A stretch of 64,000 bases of DNA from the NCBI RefSeq assembly GCF_020217425.1, contig NZ_CP084090.1, positions 2,728,001-2,792,000 of the forward strand, given 5' to 3'. The notes beneath the pieces are model-generated. The model worked only from the letters and a program-made list of their open reading frames with translations. It did no database searches and was not told the DNA's origin. Made by a program: the position numbers and the translations under genes. The DNA is from Halomicrobium urmianum. Lineage in GTDB: Archaea > Halobacteriota > Halobacteria > Halobacteriales > Haloarculaceae. Each line of letters opens with the position of its first letter. The stretch's first letter is position 1. Positions 15,754-24,749 of the stretch are shown one piece after another.

Positions 15754-16176
15754 ATGCGAACCGTCGAGGGCCCCGACGGCGACCGATACTTGCTCGTCAA
15801 GGAGTCCGGCGAGTCCAGTCTCGTTCGCGACCCGGAGACCGGCGCGGAGCGACATCTCCCCAACGACGACCTCGAGCCCGTCGCCGGCGAGTCGCCGCTG
15901 GTCACCGCCGCGGGCGCCGTCGACGAGCCGCTCCGGCGAGTCCTGACGGCCGTCCCCGACGAGCGGGCGCTCGGACTCCTGCTCGAACTCGACGAGCGGG
16001 GGCCGCTGGACGTCCACGTGCTGCTCGACGCCTACGACCTCTGCGAGAGCGACCTGCACGGCCTCGTGGCCGAGTTCCGGGCCGCCGGGCTGGTCGCGGA
16101 GGCCGACGTCGCCGGGCGACGCGGCTACCGGACGACCGACGAGGCCAGCGAGGCGCTGGACCGGCTGCGGGAGTAG
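15754..16176 (+). CDS. haloarchaeal conserved protein (DUF7346-type), likely winged helix
   Basis: 140 residues (MRTVEGPDGDRYLLVKESGE). The N-terminal 45 residues look like a small beta domain; the rest (RVLTAVPDERALGLLLELDE, LDAYDLCESDLHGLVAEFRA, RGYRTTDEASEALDRLRE) has the helix-helix-wing look of a HTH domain. It runs towards rad50 (convergent, 21 bases apart). No known function. Confidence 0.7.
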   Translation: MRTVEGPDGDRYLLVKESGESSLVRDPETGAERHLPNDDLEPVAGESPLVTAAGAVDEPLRRVLTAVPDERALGLLLELDERGPLDVHVLLDAYDLCESDLHGLVAEFRAAGLVAEADVAGRRGYRTTDEASEALDRLRE

Positions 16177-16197
16177 CGGCCGGGAAAATAGCCGCGG

Positions 16198-18873
16198 TCA
16201 GTCGGCCAGTTCCGCCAGGGCGCCGGCCCCGACGCGCTCGACCGACGAGCGGTTCGTAGTCGCGTCCTTCTCCACGCGGACCAGGGCGTCCGCCGCGCCC
16301 ACGAGCTCCTCGTCGTGACTGACGACCACGATCTGCTCGACGCCGACCTCGTCGCGCATGTACTCGATCAGGTCCAGCAGCTGCGAGACGTGGCCGGAGT
16401 CGAGGAAGACCGTCGGCTCGTCGAGGATCAGCGGCGGCATCGGTGCGGACCCCTCGATCCCCTCCGCGAGCAGCCGGTAGATGGCGCACCGCAGGCTGAG
16501 GTTGAACAGGGCGCGCTCGCCCCCGGAGAGCTGCTCGGGGTCCAGCTCCTCGCCGTCCTTCTGGTAGACCGTCAGCCGGTACTCCCCGTCCAGCTCGATG
16601 CGGGCGTAGGAGTCGTTCTGGTACACCAGATCGAACGTCTCGTTGAGCATCCGCTCCAGCGTCTCGACGTTGCGCTGGCGCAGTTCGGCACGGAGGGAGC
16701 CGTACATCCGCTCTAAGTCCTCCGCCTCCTCGTACAGCGAGTCGAGGCGCTCGACGGCGTCGGCCAGCGCGTCGCGGCGCTCGCGTAGCTCCTCCAGCTC
16801 CTCGATCTCGTTCTCGACGGCGCCGTGCTGGTTCTGTAGCTCGTTGCGCCGCGCTTCGAGCTCCTCCAGCTTCTCGTCGGCCTGCGCGACGTAGTTCTCG
16901 GCGCGTTCCTTCTCCTGCCGGGCCTGGTCGATCTTGTCGTCGTCGAACTCGTCCTCGAGAGTCTGTTTCCGCTCGCGCTTGTCCGCCAGCCGCTGGCGGC
17001 GCTCGTCGTTGACCTCGCCCTTTTGCTCGCGCTGCTCGCGCAGGCGCTCGAGGGCGTCCTCCAGCGAGTCGACGGCGTCGATCAGGTCGTCGACGCGCTC
17101 CAGCCGGTCGCGGCGCTCCCGGAGGTCCTGGAGCTTCTGGTTGCACTCCGCGACGGTGCTCCGACAGTCCTCGGCCTTCTCTTCGGCCTCGGCCGCGGAC
17201 TCGCGCTTCTCCTCGGCCACCGCTTCGCGCTCTTCGGCCTCCTCGCGGAGCCGCTCGATCCGCTCCTCGTCGTCCGCCAGCCCGGACTCGCGCTCCTCGA
17301 TCAGCTGCTCGACGTTGTCGCGGTTGCTCTCCAGCTGGTCGAGCTTCGTCGCGGCCTCCGCGAGTTCCTCGGCGCGTTCGAGCCGCTCTTCCGCCGCCTC
17401 GACCGCCTCGCGGGCGTCCGAGAGCTCGGATTCGAGGTCCTCGATCTCGTCCGTCAGGTCGCCGATCCGATCGACGTGGGGCGACCCGTCGACGTCCTGG
17501 CCGCACTCCGGGCACCTGCCCTTCTCCCGAAGCTCCGTCGCCTCCTGCAGGCTTTCGCGCTCGTTGTCCAGCTTCGCCTCGAGTTCGGTGACGTGCTCTT
17601 TCGCCGCCTGGAGGTCCGCGGCGGCCTGCTCGCGGAACTCGGCCACGCCGTCGCGGTCGATCGGCGCGTCCTCGAAGCGTGCCTCTAGCTCCGCTATCTG
17701 TTCGTCGAGGTCGGACAGTTGCTCGCGGCGCTCTGCGAGGCTCTCGCGGGTCTCCGTCAGATCATCTTCCGTCTGTGCCGCCTCCTCGCGCTCGTCCTCG
17801 GCGCGCGACTCGAGGTCCTCGGCGCTCTCGCGGAGGTTCTCGGCCTCGCCCTCGTGTTCCTTCGCCTCGACGCTGGCCTCCCTGATCCGCTCCTGGAGCT
17901 CGTCCTCGCGCTCGTCGAGGTCGTCGATCCGCGTCGCGACGGCGTCGGGGTCGGCCTCGTCGAGGTCGCTCTCGGCGACGGCCGACTCGAGTTCCGACCG
18001 CCGCTCCGAGAGCGTCTCGCGCCTCTCGCGGACCCGTTCGTCGAGCTGGTCGCGTTCCTGCTCGGTCTCGGCGATAGTCTCGCGGAGGTCGGCGATCTCC
18101 GCGTTCAGGTCGTCGAGCTCCTCGCGCTTCTCCTCGTACTCCTCGAGGACCGACTCGGCGTCTGAGAGCGTCGAGACGGCGCGCTCGCGCTGCGCTTCGA
18201 TGCGTTCGATATCGGACTCCACCTCGTTGATCTGGCCGCCGAGCGCGTTGAGGCGGTCGTGGAGGTCCTTCTCCTCTTTCTCCTCGATCTGGTCGTCCAG
18301 TTGCGAGAGGGCGCCCTGTTTGTCGTCGCGCACGCGACCGACGCCCACGCGGGCGTCGCTGGCTCGCTCGCGGTACTCCTCCAGTCTGCCCAGCTGGAGG
18401 AGGTCGTCGAGCATGTCCTGACGGTCGCCCGGCGAGGCGTTGATGAGCTTGTTCACCTCGCCCTGGCGGACGTAGGCGCAGTTGACGAACGCCTCGTGGT
18501 CCATCCGCAGCAGGTCGGTCACGTGGCTCCGGACGGCGCGTGCGCCCTCGACGGTGCCGTTGGGCGTCTCCAGGACGCACTTGGCCGTCGTGGCGCGCTC
18601 GCCCGTCGCGCGCACGCGCCGTTCGACGTGGTAGTCCGCGCCCGCGTGCGTGAACCACAGTTCCACCTCGGCGTCGTCGGCCCCGAGCGAGACGACCTCG
18701 TCGAGCGTCTCGTCGAGCGCCTTCGCACCGTAGAGGGCGAAGAAGCAGGCCTCGAGTAGCGTGGACTTGCCGCTGCCGTTCAGCCCGTGGATGACGGTCA
18801 CGCCGCGGTCCAGTCGCAGGTCGGCGTCGGCGTAGCACTTGAAGTTCTCGAGCCTGACGCGCTCGAACCTCAT
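16198..18873 (-). CDS. rad50: DNA double-strand break repair ATPase Rad50
   Basis: 891 residues. N-terminal ATPase half: [20 protein letters not shown], Walker [16 protein letters not shown]-loop [11 protein letters not shown]. Two long antiparallel coiled coils surround the zinc hook CPECGQDV (about residue 450), where two Rad50 molecules join through a shared zinc. The C-terminal half carries the signature [20 protein letters not shown], Walker [12 protein letters not shown] and a D/H loop region [14 protein letters not shown]. Works with Mre11, whose gene ends 13 bases upstream, so the pair is one operon. Confidence 0.97.
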   Translation of the reverse strand: MRFERVRLENFKCYADADLRLDRGVTVIHGLNGSGKSTLLEACFFALYGAKALDETLDEVVSLGADDAEVELWFTHAGADYHVERRVRATGERATTAKCVLETPNGTVEGARAVRSHVTDLLRMDHEAFVNCAYVRQGEVNKLINASPGDRQDMLDDLLQLGRLEEYRERASDARVGVGRVRDDKQGALSQLDDQIEEKEEKDLHDRLNALGGQINEVESDIERIEAQRERAVSTLSDAESVLEEYEEKREELDDLNAEIADLRETIAETEQERDQLDERVRERRETLSERRSELESAVAESDLDEADPDAVATRIDDLDEREDELQERIREASVEAKEHEGEAENLRESAEDLESRAEDEREEAAQTEDDLTETRESLAERREQLSDLDEQIAELEARFEDAPIDRDGVAEFREQAAADLQAAKEHVTELEAKLDNERESLQEATELREKGRCPECGQDVDGSPHVDRIGDLTDEIEDLESELSDAREAVEAAEERLERAEELAEAATKLDQLESNRDNVEQLIEERESGLADDEERIERLREEAEEREAVAEEKRESAAEAEEKAEDCRSTVAECNQKLQDLRERRDRLERVDDLIDAVDSLEDALERLREQREQKGEVNDERRQRLADKRERKQTLEDEFDDDKIDQARQEKERAENYVAQADEKLEELEARRNELQNQHGAVENEIEELEELRERRDALADAVERLDSLYEEAEDLERMYGSLRAELRQRNVETLERMLNETFDLVYQNDSYARIELDGEYRLTVYQKDGEELDPEQLSGGERALFNLSLRCAIYRLLAEGIEGSAPMPPLILDEPTVFLDSGHVSQLLDLIEYMRDEVGVEQIVVVSHDEELVGAADALVRVEKDATTNRSSVERVGAGALAELAD

Positions 18874-18886
18874 CGTCGTCCCTCCA

Positions 18887-20245
18887 TCAGAAGAACTCCT
18901 CCATGGTCGACTGGTCCTCCGGGTCCTCGGCCGGCGCGTCGCCGGCGCTCTCCGGGCCGCCGTCGCCGGCGACCGACTGTTCTGTCTCGTCCGGGCCGTC
19001 GTCCGTCGACTCCGTCCCGCCGTCGGCGGCCTCCGCCGCGTCGCCGCCAGCGTCGATCAGTTCGTCGCCGGTCGCCGTCGCGGCCTCGTCTCCAGCCGTG
19101 TCACCGCCCTCGTCGATCCCGTCCTCCGCCGGAGCGGGCTCGAAGGCGTCGGCGTCGCCCTCGTCGACCAGCTCCCGGACGCGGTTCTCGACGGCGTCGG
19201 CGACGTTGGCGTCGGCGACCTTGGAGGCGCGGATCGTCTCGTCGAGGTCGCGGGCGGCCTCGCTCAGGCCGAGTTCGCGGACGCGCTCGCGGACGGCGTC
19301 GTCGGGGTCGGCGAAGCTCACCTCGGTGGCGCCCTCGTCGGCGAACTCGCGGTGGTCGGTGACGCGGGCGACCAGCGCGCCCCGGTCGAGGGCGAACTCC
19401 TCGACGGCGGCGGGGGTGATCGGGTCGCCCGCGCCGTCGACGTGGACGATCACGACGGCGTCCTCGAGGTCGTATTGGCCCACGCGCTCGCGCACGCGAT
19501 CGACGCCCTCGCCCTCGGCGAGGTCGGCCTCGACGTAGACGAACTCGCGGGTGTCTAGCCCGCGGCGGGCGATGGCGACGTCGCCCTCGAAGGTGACGAC
19601 GTTGTACCCGCGGTCGTCGCGCTCGTCGGCGCTGGCCCGCTCGGTCGACCCGCAGTAGGTGAGCCAGGTGTCCTCGACCTGCTTCGTCTCGGCGGCGTGC
19701 TCGTCGCCCAGCAGGAGCGCGTCGAAGTCGACGGTCGCCTCCGCGACGATCGCCTCGGCGTCCCAGGTGCCGTAGTCGAAGGGCTTGAACTGGCCGTGCG
19801 TCACCAGCGCCGCGTGGTCGGCATCGTGGGGCGCGAAGTCGTACGCCAGCGCGTCCCGCTGGGAGCGGGGCACGTAGTCGAGTCCGTAGAAGGCGACGTC
19901 GCCGACGACGGTGGGCTCGTCGTCGAGTCGCGTCGCCAGCCCCATCGAGGCGAAGAGGTCGAGCCACTGGGCGTCGCGCTTGGCCTCGTGGTTGCCGACG
20001 ACGGCCAGGAAGGGCACGTCGGCGTCGTCCAGCGTCCGGAGGACCTCCAGCGTGTCGAGGACGTCGGTCAGCGTCGGCCGGCGGTCGTGGAAGAGGTCGC
20101 CGGCGTGGACCACGGCGTCGACGTCCCCGTCGGCGGCGTCCGCCGCCACCTGTCGAAACGCCGCCATGAAGTCCTCGCGGCGCTCGGGGACGTGGTACTG
20201 CTGGTACCCCAGGTGCGTGTCCCCGGTGTGTATCACCCGCGTCAT
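18887..20245 (-). CDS. mre11: DNA double-strand break repair nuclease Mre11
   Basis: 452 residues. The calcineurin-like phosphoesterase motifs are in order: [13 protein letters not shown] (I), [14 protein letters not shown] (II), [11 protein letters not shown] (III), TH in [15 protein letters not shown], and the later GDEHAA and YCGSTERAS. The last 130 residues are a low-complexity acidic tail ([19 protein letters not shown]) that ends with STMEEFF, a conserved-looking tip. Mn2+-dependent 3'-5' exonuclease and endonuclease acting with Rad50. Confidence 0.96.
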   Translation of the reverse strand: MTRVIHTGDTHLGYQQYHVPERREDFMAAFRQVAADAADGDVDAVVHAGDLFHDRRPTLTDVLDTLEVLRTLDDADVPFLAVVGNHEAKRDAQWLDLFASMGLATRLDDEPTVVGDVAFYGLDYVPRSQRDALAYDFAPHDADHAALVTHGQFKPFDYGTWDAEAIVAEATVDFDALLLGDEHAAETKQVEDTWLTYCGSTERASADERDDRGYNVVTFEGDVAIARRGLDTREFVYVEADLAEGEGVDRVRERVGQYDLEDAVVIVHVDGAGDPITPAAVEEFALDRGALVARVTDHREFADEGATEVSFADPDDAVRERVRELGLSEAARDLDETIRASKVADANVADAVENRVRELVDEGDADAFEPAPAEDGIDEGGDTAGDEAATATGDELIDAGGDAAEAADGGTESTDDGPDETEQSVAGDGGPESAGDAPAEDPEDQSTMEEFF

Positions 20246-20378
20246 TTTCCTCCCGCTTGGTCACCGCCGCCTAAAGAGGTTCCGCGACCGCGGTGAAACT
20301 GTAGCGGCGGCTGAATCCGAGGTCGGATCGGATCGTTCGCGGCCCGCCGGGCGACGCGAGGCGGCGGAAACCCCGTCA

Positions 20379-20696
20379 TCAGTCTCTGCTCGCGGCTCGC
20401 GTGTCGTTCGCGCCACCGCTGCCGGCGACCTCGCGGAACTCCCGGAACGCCGACAGGGCAGCTCTGCCGTCGCTCGCGGTCGCGCTGAGGTCCGTCTCTG
20501 CTCGCGCCACCGCTCGTTCGAGTTCGGCCAGCCCGACGTCCTCGACGAAGGCGGCCGCCGCATCCAGGTCGTCGACGGCGGCGTCGGCACGCTCGATCGT
20601 CTCCCGGTACTCGCCCCCGTCGTCGTCCGTCGACGGTTCCTCGCGGCCGCCGGCCAGAGATCGCAGGGCCCGCTTGACTGTCGCTTCGTCAGGCAC
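20379..20696 (-). CDS. small helical/coiled-coil protein upstream of mre11
   Basis: 105 residues from a GTG start at 20694-20696 (MPDEATVKRALRSLAGGREE). The helices REYRETIERADAAVDDLDAA and LAELERAVARAETDLSATAS predict a short coiled coil. A TATA element is placed correctly for a [11 protein letters not shown]RNA. A DUF7310-type coiled-coil gene sits at this place next to mre11 in Haloferax as I recall. Same strand as mre11-rad50, separated by 133 bases; a link to recombination is only an inference from position. Confidence 0.7.
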   Translation of the reverse strand: MPDEATVKRALRSLAGGREEPSTDDDGGEYRETIERADAAVDDLDAAAAFVEDVGLAELERAVARAETDLSATASDGRAALSAFREFREVAGSGGANDTRAASRD

Positions 20697-20716
20697 GGGC
20701 GCGACTGTCGCCCGAT

Positions 20717-20726
20717 GGGTTAAAAA
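20717..20726 (-). promoter_or_regulatory. TATA box upstream of the coiled-coil/mre11/rad50 cluster
   Basis: Minus-strand GTTTTTAACC is centred about 26 bases before the GTG start at 20696. Confidence 0.5.
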
Positions 20727-20782
20727 CGTCAGCGTCGACGGGGCGGTGGCGTGGCGGCGAGGCGACGAGAACTAGAGTCGCG

Positions 20783-21052
20783 CTACGACTCGATCGTTAG
20801 CGTGTAGACGCGCTTGCGGGCGTCCGCGAAGGAGAATCGCGAGTCGACGACGCCGACCTCTTCGAGGCGGTTGAGGGCGTACCGGACCGTGCGGGCCGGC
20901 AGCAGCGTCTCGTCGGCAAGCTGGCTCTGGGTCAGGGTGTCCTCGTACTCCAGCACCTTCGCGACGAGCTTCGCGCTCGGGGGCAAGTCGCTGACGGCGT
21001 CCCAGCCGTCCTCGGGCGCCTCGGACGTACCGGAGAGTTCGGTCGCGCTCAT
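20783..21052 (-). CDS. winged-helix transcription regulator
   Basis: 89 residues from ATG 21050-21052 (MSATELSGTSEAPEDGWDAV); an upstream frame extension lacks codon bias. The winged helix is clear: SAKLVAKVLEYEDTLTQSQL, ADETLLPARTVRYALNRLEE, VGVVDSRFSFADARKRVYTL. MarR/TrmB-like haloarchaeal regulators of this size are common. An AT-rich promoter (minus-strand AATATTATTAG at about 21081-21091) lies upstream. It is divergent from the PAN gene with 188 bases between the starts. The target is unknown. Confidence 0.8.
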   Translation of the reverse strand: MSATELSGTSEAPEDGWDAVSDLPPSAKLVAKVLEYEDTLTQSQLADETLLPARTVRYALNRLEEVGVVDSRFSFADARKRVYTLTIES

Positions 21053-21240
21053 GGTACCTCCCCGTACCGGATACAGACTAATAATATTTCCCGTTCTAGA
21101 ATATGCACCCCAAGAATCTCTCGGCAAAGTACGTCACCGTTTCCGTCCGATTCAGCCGACCTTTATTGCCGGTAGTTCGGTCGAGACAGAAACTGACCCC
21201 ACCCGAAGCCTCATAACGACTCCCCCGCTAGCCGGGTGTA

Positions 21241-22455
21241 ATGACTGACACCGTCGACGACGTCGATCTGCCGTACGACGACGACGCGTCGCAGCAAGAG
21301 AAAATCGAGGCGTTACAGGAACGCCTCGAGGTGCTGGAGGATCAGAACGAGGAGATGCGGGACAAGCTCCTCGACGCCAACGCCGAGAACAACAAGTACC
21401 AGCAGAAGCTCGAGCGGCTCACCCACGAGAACAAGAAGCTCAAGCAGTCGCCGCTGTTCGTCGCCACCGTCCAGGAGCTGACCGAGGACGGCGTCGTCAT
21501 CAAGCAGCACGGCAACAATCAGGAGGCCCTGACGGAGGTCACCGACGAGATGCGGGACGGCCTCGAACCCGACGACCGCGTCGCGGTCAACAACTCCCTC
21601 TCCATCGTCAAGAGCCTCGACGACGAGACGGACGTCCGCGCCCGCGTGATGCAGGTCGACCGCAGCCCCGACGTCACCTACGCCGACATCGGCGGCATCG
21701 AGGAGCAGATGGAGGAGGTCCGCGAGACCGTCGAGCTCCCCCTCAAGAGCCCCGGGATGTTCGAGGAGGTCGGCATCGACCCGCCGTCGGGCGTCCTGCT
21801 GCACGGCCCGCCGGGCACGGGCAAGACGATGCTGGCCAAGGCCGTGGCCAACCAGACCGACGCCACCTTCATCAAGATGGCCGGCTCCGAGCTGGTCCAC
21901 AAGTTCATCGGCGAGGGCGCCAAGCTCGTCCGCGACCTCTTCGAGCTGGCCCGCCAGCACGAGCCCGCCGTCATCTTCATCGACGAGATCGACGCCATCG
22001 CGGCCAAGCGGACCGAATCGAAGACCTCCGGCGACGCCGAGGTCCAGCGGACGATGATGCAGCTGCTGTCGGAGATGGACGGCTTCGACGAGCGCGGTGA
22101 AATCAGGATCATCGCCGCCACCAACCGCTTCGACATGCTCGACCGCGCCATCCTGCGTCCGGGCCGCTTCGACCGCCTCATCGAGGTCCCCAAGCCCGAC
22201 CGCGACGGTCGCGTCCAGATCCTCAAGATCCACACCCGCGACATGAACGTCGCCGACGACGTCGACTACGAGGTCCTCGCCGACGTCGCCGAGGAGGCCT
22301 CCGGCGCGGACATCAAGGCCCTCTGCACCGAGGCCGGCATGTTCGCCATCCGCGACGACCGCACCGAGGTCGCGATGCAGGACTTCGAGGACGCCTGGGA
22401 GAAGATCCAGGACGAGGAGTCCGAGGACGAGGACGTCTCCAAGACGTTCGCCTGA
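21241..22455 (+). CDS. pan: proteasome-activating nucleotidase (PAN)
   Basis: 404 residues. An N-terminal coiled coil (about 18-65, EKIEALQERLEVLEDQNEEM), then the OB domain (FVATVQELTEDGVVIKQHGN), then the AAA module: DIGGIEEQMEEVRETVELPL, Walker A GPPGTGKTMLAKA, Walker B IFIDEIDAIA, sensor 1 IIAATNRFDML and arginine fingers in ILRPGRFDRLIEV. It unfolds substrates for the 20S proteasome. The C-terminus ends KTFA; a classic HbYX tail with Tyr is missing, only Phe is in that place. A repeat/terminator module begins at the stop codon. Confidence 0.95.
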   Translation: MTDTVDDVDLPYDDDASQQEKIEALQERLEVLEDQNEEMRDKLLDANAENNKYQQKLERLTHENKKLKQSPLFVATVQELTEDGVVIKQHGNNQEALTEVTDEMRDGLEPDDRVAVNNSLSIVKSLDDETDVRARVMQVDRSPDVTYADIGGIEEQMEEVRETVELPLKSPGMFEEVGIDPPSGVLLHGPPGTGKTMLAKAVANQTDATFIKMAGSELVHKFIGEGAKLVRDLFELARQHEPAVIFIDEIDAIAAKRTESKTSGDAEVQRTMMQLLSEMDGFDERGEIRIIAATNRFDMLDRAILRPGRFDRLIEVPKPDRDGRVQILKIHTRDMNVADDVDYEVLADVAEEASGADIKALCTEAGMFAIRDDRTEVAMQDFEDAWEKIQDEESEDEDVSKTFA

Positions 22456-22582
22456 CCACCTTTTTACTTCGAGGGGTCGCCTGCGGCGACCCCTCTCGCA
22501 AAAACGTGGGCGAAAAACGCTCTTCTCGCTCGGCTTCGCCTCGCGAGAAGTGAACCGCGCTCGCTCCGCTCGCGCGGATGCT
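22456..22582 (+). repeat. stop-codon-linked repeat/terminator module, copy A
   Basis: Directly after the PAN stop: CCACCTTTTTACTTC, then a perfect 11-base inverted repeat GAGGGGTCGCC-tgc-GGCGACCCCTC (22471-22495), then TCGCAAAAACGTGGGCGAAA, a second hairpin CTTCTCGC...GCGAGAAG and finally TGAACCGCGCTCGCT...GCGCGGATGCT. The same order of parts is found after the stop codons of korB (copy C, minus strand) and the ferredoxin-reductase-like gene (copy B). T5 lies on the coding strand next to the stop, and two T5 tracts lie on the other strand, as a two-way U-tract terminator would need. Confidence 0.65.
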
Positions 22583-22600
22583 GGGTCACCTCATTCTTTC

Positions 22601-22628
22601 CTGTCCTACCGACTGAGCTATTGCGCCC
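22601..22628 (-). other. tRNA-like 5' half (possible tRNA remnant)
   Basis: On the minus strand the stretch reads GGGCGCAATAGCTCAGTCGG and continues TAGGACAG, which matches a tRNA acceptor strand plus the D arm (TAGCTCAGTCGGTAG). No anticodon stem or T arm follows in the next 60 bases. It may be a relic of a tRNA gene or chance. It lies just beyond repeat copy A. Confidence 0.35.
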
Positions 22629-22676
22629 TCGTTCCGCAGTAACTGGAATCGCTACAGTCCAGCAGTCACCCGACGA

Positions 22677-23465
22677 TCACTCCTCCTCGGCCTCGTAGGT
22701 CACCTGGACGTCGGCGCGGACGGTGATCGGGCCGCTGTCGATGGTCGTGCCGGCGTCGGCCTGCTCGAGGGCGACGGCTCCGCCGCCGTCGTAGAACTGC
22801 TGGCTGGTCGAGATGGACTCGACGCCGGTGATGGTGAGGCCCTCGGTACCGGCGAGCGTCTCGGCCTCGGTGCGGGCCTGCTCCATCGCGCGCTGGAGGG
22901 CCTGCTGGCGGAGGGCCTCGCGGTCTTCGTCGGCGAGGCGGAACTGGACGCCGCCGATGGAGGTGGCGCCGTTCGCGACGGCGACGTCGACGAGTTCGCC
23001 CACGCGGCTCCTGTCGTCGACGACGAGTTCGAACGACTGGCTGGCGCGGTAGGTCACGGCCGACCGGTTCGTTCCGTTCGCCGGCTGCTGGATCACGGGT
23101 CGGTCCGGTTCGTCGGGACGGATTCGCTGGAGATTGTATCCCGTCGTCCGGAACTGGTCCTCGCTGACGTTGGCGTCAGTAAGCGCAGCGCGCAGTTCAG
23201 TGACGTTCTGCGCGAGCGCGGTCGTCGCTTCTGCGGGCGTGTCGCCGGTGGCGGCCGATTCGACGTACACCACTGCGGTCGTCGGCTCGCCGGCGGCCTG
23301 GCCCGGCGCGGAGACGGAGATGGCCGTACCGGAGACGTTGGCATCGGTACTGGCGTCGTTACCGGCGTCCTGCGCGACCGCGGGCGCCGCGGGAGCGACC
23401 GCGAGGACCGCGACGGCGACGGCGGCAAGTACGAGTCCGAGAAGTCGCTGACGGTGGACGTCCAT
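22677..23465 (-). CDS. secreted SIMPL (DUF541) domain protein
   Basis: 262 residues. A signal peptide is evident (MDVHRQRLLGLVLAAVAVAV ... APAVAQDAGN), probably Sec type with cleavage after AQA/VAQ. The mature part holds the SIMPL/DUF541 fold: ISVSAPGQAAGEPTTAVVYV, VTELRAALTDANVSEDQFRT, YNLQRIRPDEP, FELVVDDRSRVGELVDVAVA, LRQQALQRAMEQARTEAETL and a final beta strand ITVRADVQVTYEAEEE. The family is periplasmic or surface-exposed; its role (stress tolerance in bacteria, BP26-like channels) is unclear in archaea. Confidence 0.9.
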   Translation of the reverse strand: MDVHRQRLLGLVLAAVAVAVLAVAPAAPAVAQDAGNDASTDANVSGTAISVSAPGQAAGEPTTAVVYVESAATGDTPAEATTALAQNVTELRAALTDANVSEDQFRTTGYNLQRIRPDEPDRPVIQQPANGTNRSAVTYRASQSFELVVDDRSRVGELVDVAVANGATSIGGVQFRLADEDREALRQQALQRAMEQARTEAETLAGTEGLTITGVESISTSQQFYDGGGAVALEQADAGTTIDSGPITVRADVQVTYEAEEE

Positions 23466-23620
23466 ACAGCCGTACCGGCGGCCGGGGGCTTTGTTACGCG
23501 GCGGCCGCTCGGCGGTAATCGCGACTAGTCTCGGCCGTGATCTGGTAAGCTCGTGTTACCGATCGAGTCCGGCCGAGCGAAGCGAGGCTGCCGGTGGTGC
23601 GGACGAGGACCGGGAGGGGT

Positions 23621-24034
23621 TCACTCGCGGGCCGGGCGAGGCGCGTTCTCGTACTTGACCATCTTGTCGGGCTTGTCGGAGATGGTGTCGTAGATCTGCC
23701 GGAGCGTCTCCTCCGCGGCGAGGAGGTTGTGGTCCTCCAGGAACGCCCGTCCCTCGTCGGTGAGGCCGTAGAACTTCCAGGGGTAGCCCTGTCGCCGGCC
23801 GTCCTCGTCGAGCGCGACCTCCTCGACGACGCCGGCGTCGATCAGCTTCTGGACGTGCTTGTAGACGGTGGCGTCGCTGACGCTCGGGTTGAGCTGTTCG
23901 AGTTCGTACATCGAGGGGAGCTGCTCGGGGTGCTGGAGGATGTTGCCCACGATGGCGAAGCGCGTCTCCTGGGTGACGAAGTGGAGCAGTTCCCGCGCCG
24001 CCGTCCCCTCGGCCGTCCGCAGGTCGGTGCTCAT
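23621..24034 (-). CDS. winged-helix regulator (PadR/ArsR-like)
   Basis: 137 residues from ATG 24032-24034 (MSTDLRTAEGTAARELLHFV). Winged helix: ETRFAIVGNILQHPEQLPSM, YELEQLNPSVSDATVYKHVQ, KLIDAGVVEEVALDEDGRRQ, then a C-terminal helix TDEGRAFLEDHNLLAAEETL. The N-terminus TRFAIVGNILQHP is typical of a large haloarchaeal HTH family. A perfect palindrome (24061-24086) overlaps its core promoter, which points to autoregulation. The divergent gene at 24174 may be controlled by the same site. Confidence 0.85.
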   Translation of the reverse strand: MSTDLRTAEGTAARELLHFVTQETRFAIVGNILQHPEQLPSMYELEQLNPSVSDATVYKHVQKLIDAGVVEEVALDEDGRRQGYPWKFYGLTDEGRAFLEDHNLLAAEETLRQIYDTISDKPDKMVKYENAPRPARE

Positions 24035-24060
24035 ATCGCTCTCTATGCGACGAGGAGGCA

Positions 24061-24110
24061 AGTAGTTTACCTCTGAGTAAACTACTCCAGAGTGAATTAC
24101 CACAGGGTAA
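24061..24110. promoter_or_regulatory. double palindromic operator between the regulator and the divergent gene
   Basis: Site 1 is a perfect inverted repeat AGTAGTTTAC-ctctga-GTAAACTACT (24061-24086). Site 2 is TTACC-acag-GGTAA (24097-24110, extended by AC). The centres are 30 bases apart, close to three helical turns, so two dimers would sit on the same face. Site 1 ends 27 bases before the regulator ATG, at the TATA position of a [14 protein letters not shown]. Confidence 0.6.
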
Positions 24111-24173
24111 ACCGCTGGCACGAGGTGCGGTCCGGACACAAACCATTTCTTCCGGAGGGCAGATGGGAACAAC

Positions 24174-24722
24174 ATGGAAGGCGAGACGTCGCCAGTTCCG
24201 GACGAGGTGCTGACCAGCGCGAAGGAGCGACTGGAGGGGGAGGACGTCTCGCTGGCGGACAACGAGGAGATACTACACGCCCTGAGCGAACTCACGCCGG
24301 TGTACGAGAACGACCGGTCGTACTTCGTGCTCGGGAACTACGACAGGGGACCGATCCGTCGGCTGAACATCGTCGTCGACCGGTTGAACCGCCGGACGGA
24401 CGCCTACGCCTTCCGGATGGTGGACGTCCGCGGCGAGTGGGACAACAGCATCCAGAAGTTCTGCCTGATCGCGGACGTCGTGACGTACCTCGTCGGAGTG
24501 GCTGAGAAGGAACCCAGCGACTTCCTCGTCGAACAGGGCCTGCTCGTCGGGACGGTCGAGTACTTCTCGAAGAGCCACGTCCTCAAGCGGGAGTACGAGG
24601 ACGAGGACCACCCGTTCGGATGGATGCAGGACGGCGTCTTCGACCTCTTCGAGCGCGAGGGCCGCCTGTACCGCTGGCGGGCGGAGGCGGACCTCGTCGA
24701 GGCGACCGGCGAGTTGCCGTAG
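24174..24722 (+). CDS. haloarchaeal protein of unknown function
   Basis: 182 residues (MEGETSPVPDEVLTSAKERL). No family recognised. Visible traits: mixed alpha/beta, soluble, acidic N-terminus; NDRSYFVLGNYDRGPIRRLN, IVVDRLNRRTDAYAFRMVDV and GEWDNSIQKFCLIADVVTYL resemble strand-helix turns of a nucleotide-binding fold; the C-terminal part has WMQDGVFDLFEREGRLYRWR. It starts 139 bases from a divergent HTH regulator with a double operator between them, so the two probably form a regulatory pair. Confidence 0.65.
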   Translation: MEGETSPVPDEVLTSAKERLEGEDVSLADNEEILHALSELTPVYENDRSYFVLGNYDRGPIRRLNIVVDRLNRRTDAYAFRMVDVRGEWDNSIQKFCLIADVVTYLVGVAEKEPSDFLVEQGLLVGTVEYFSKSHVLKREYEDEDHPFGWMQDGVFDLFEREGRLYRWRAEADLVEATGELP

Positions 24723-24749
24723 CCGGTCGCTCGCGTGCTGTCCGCCGGG

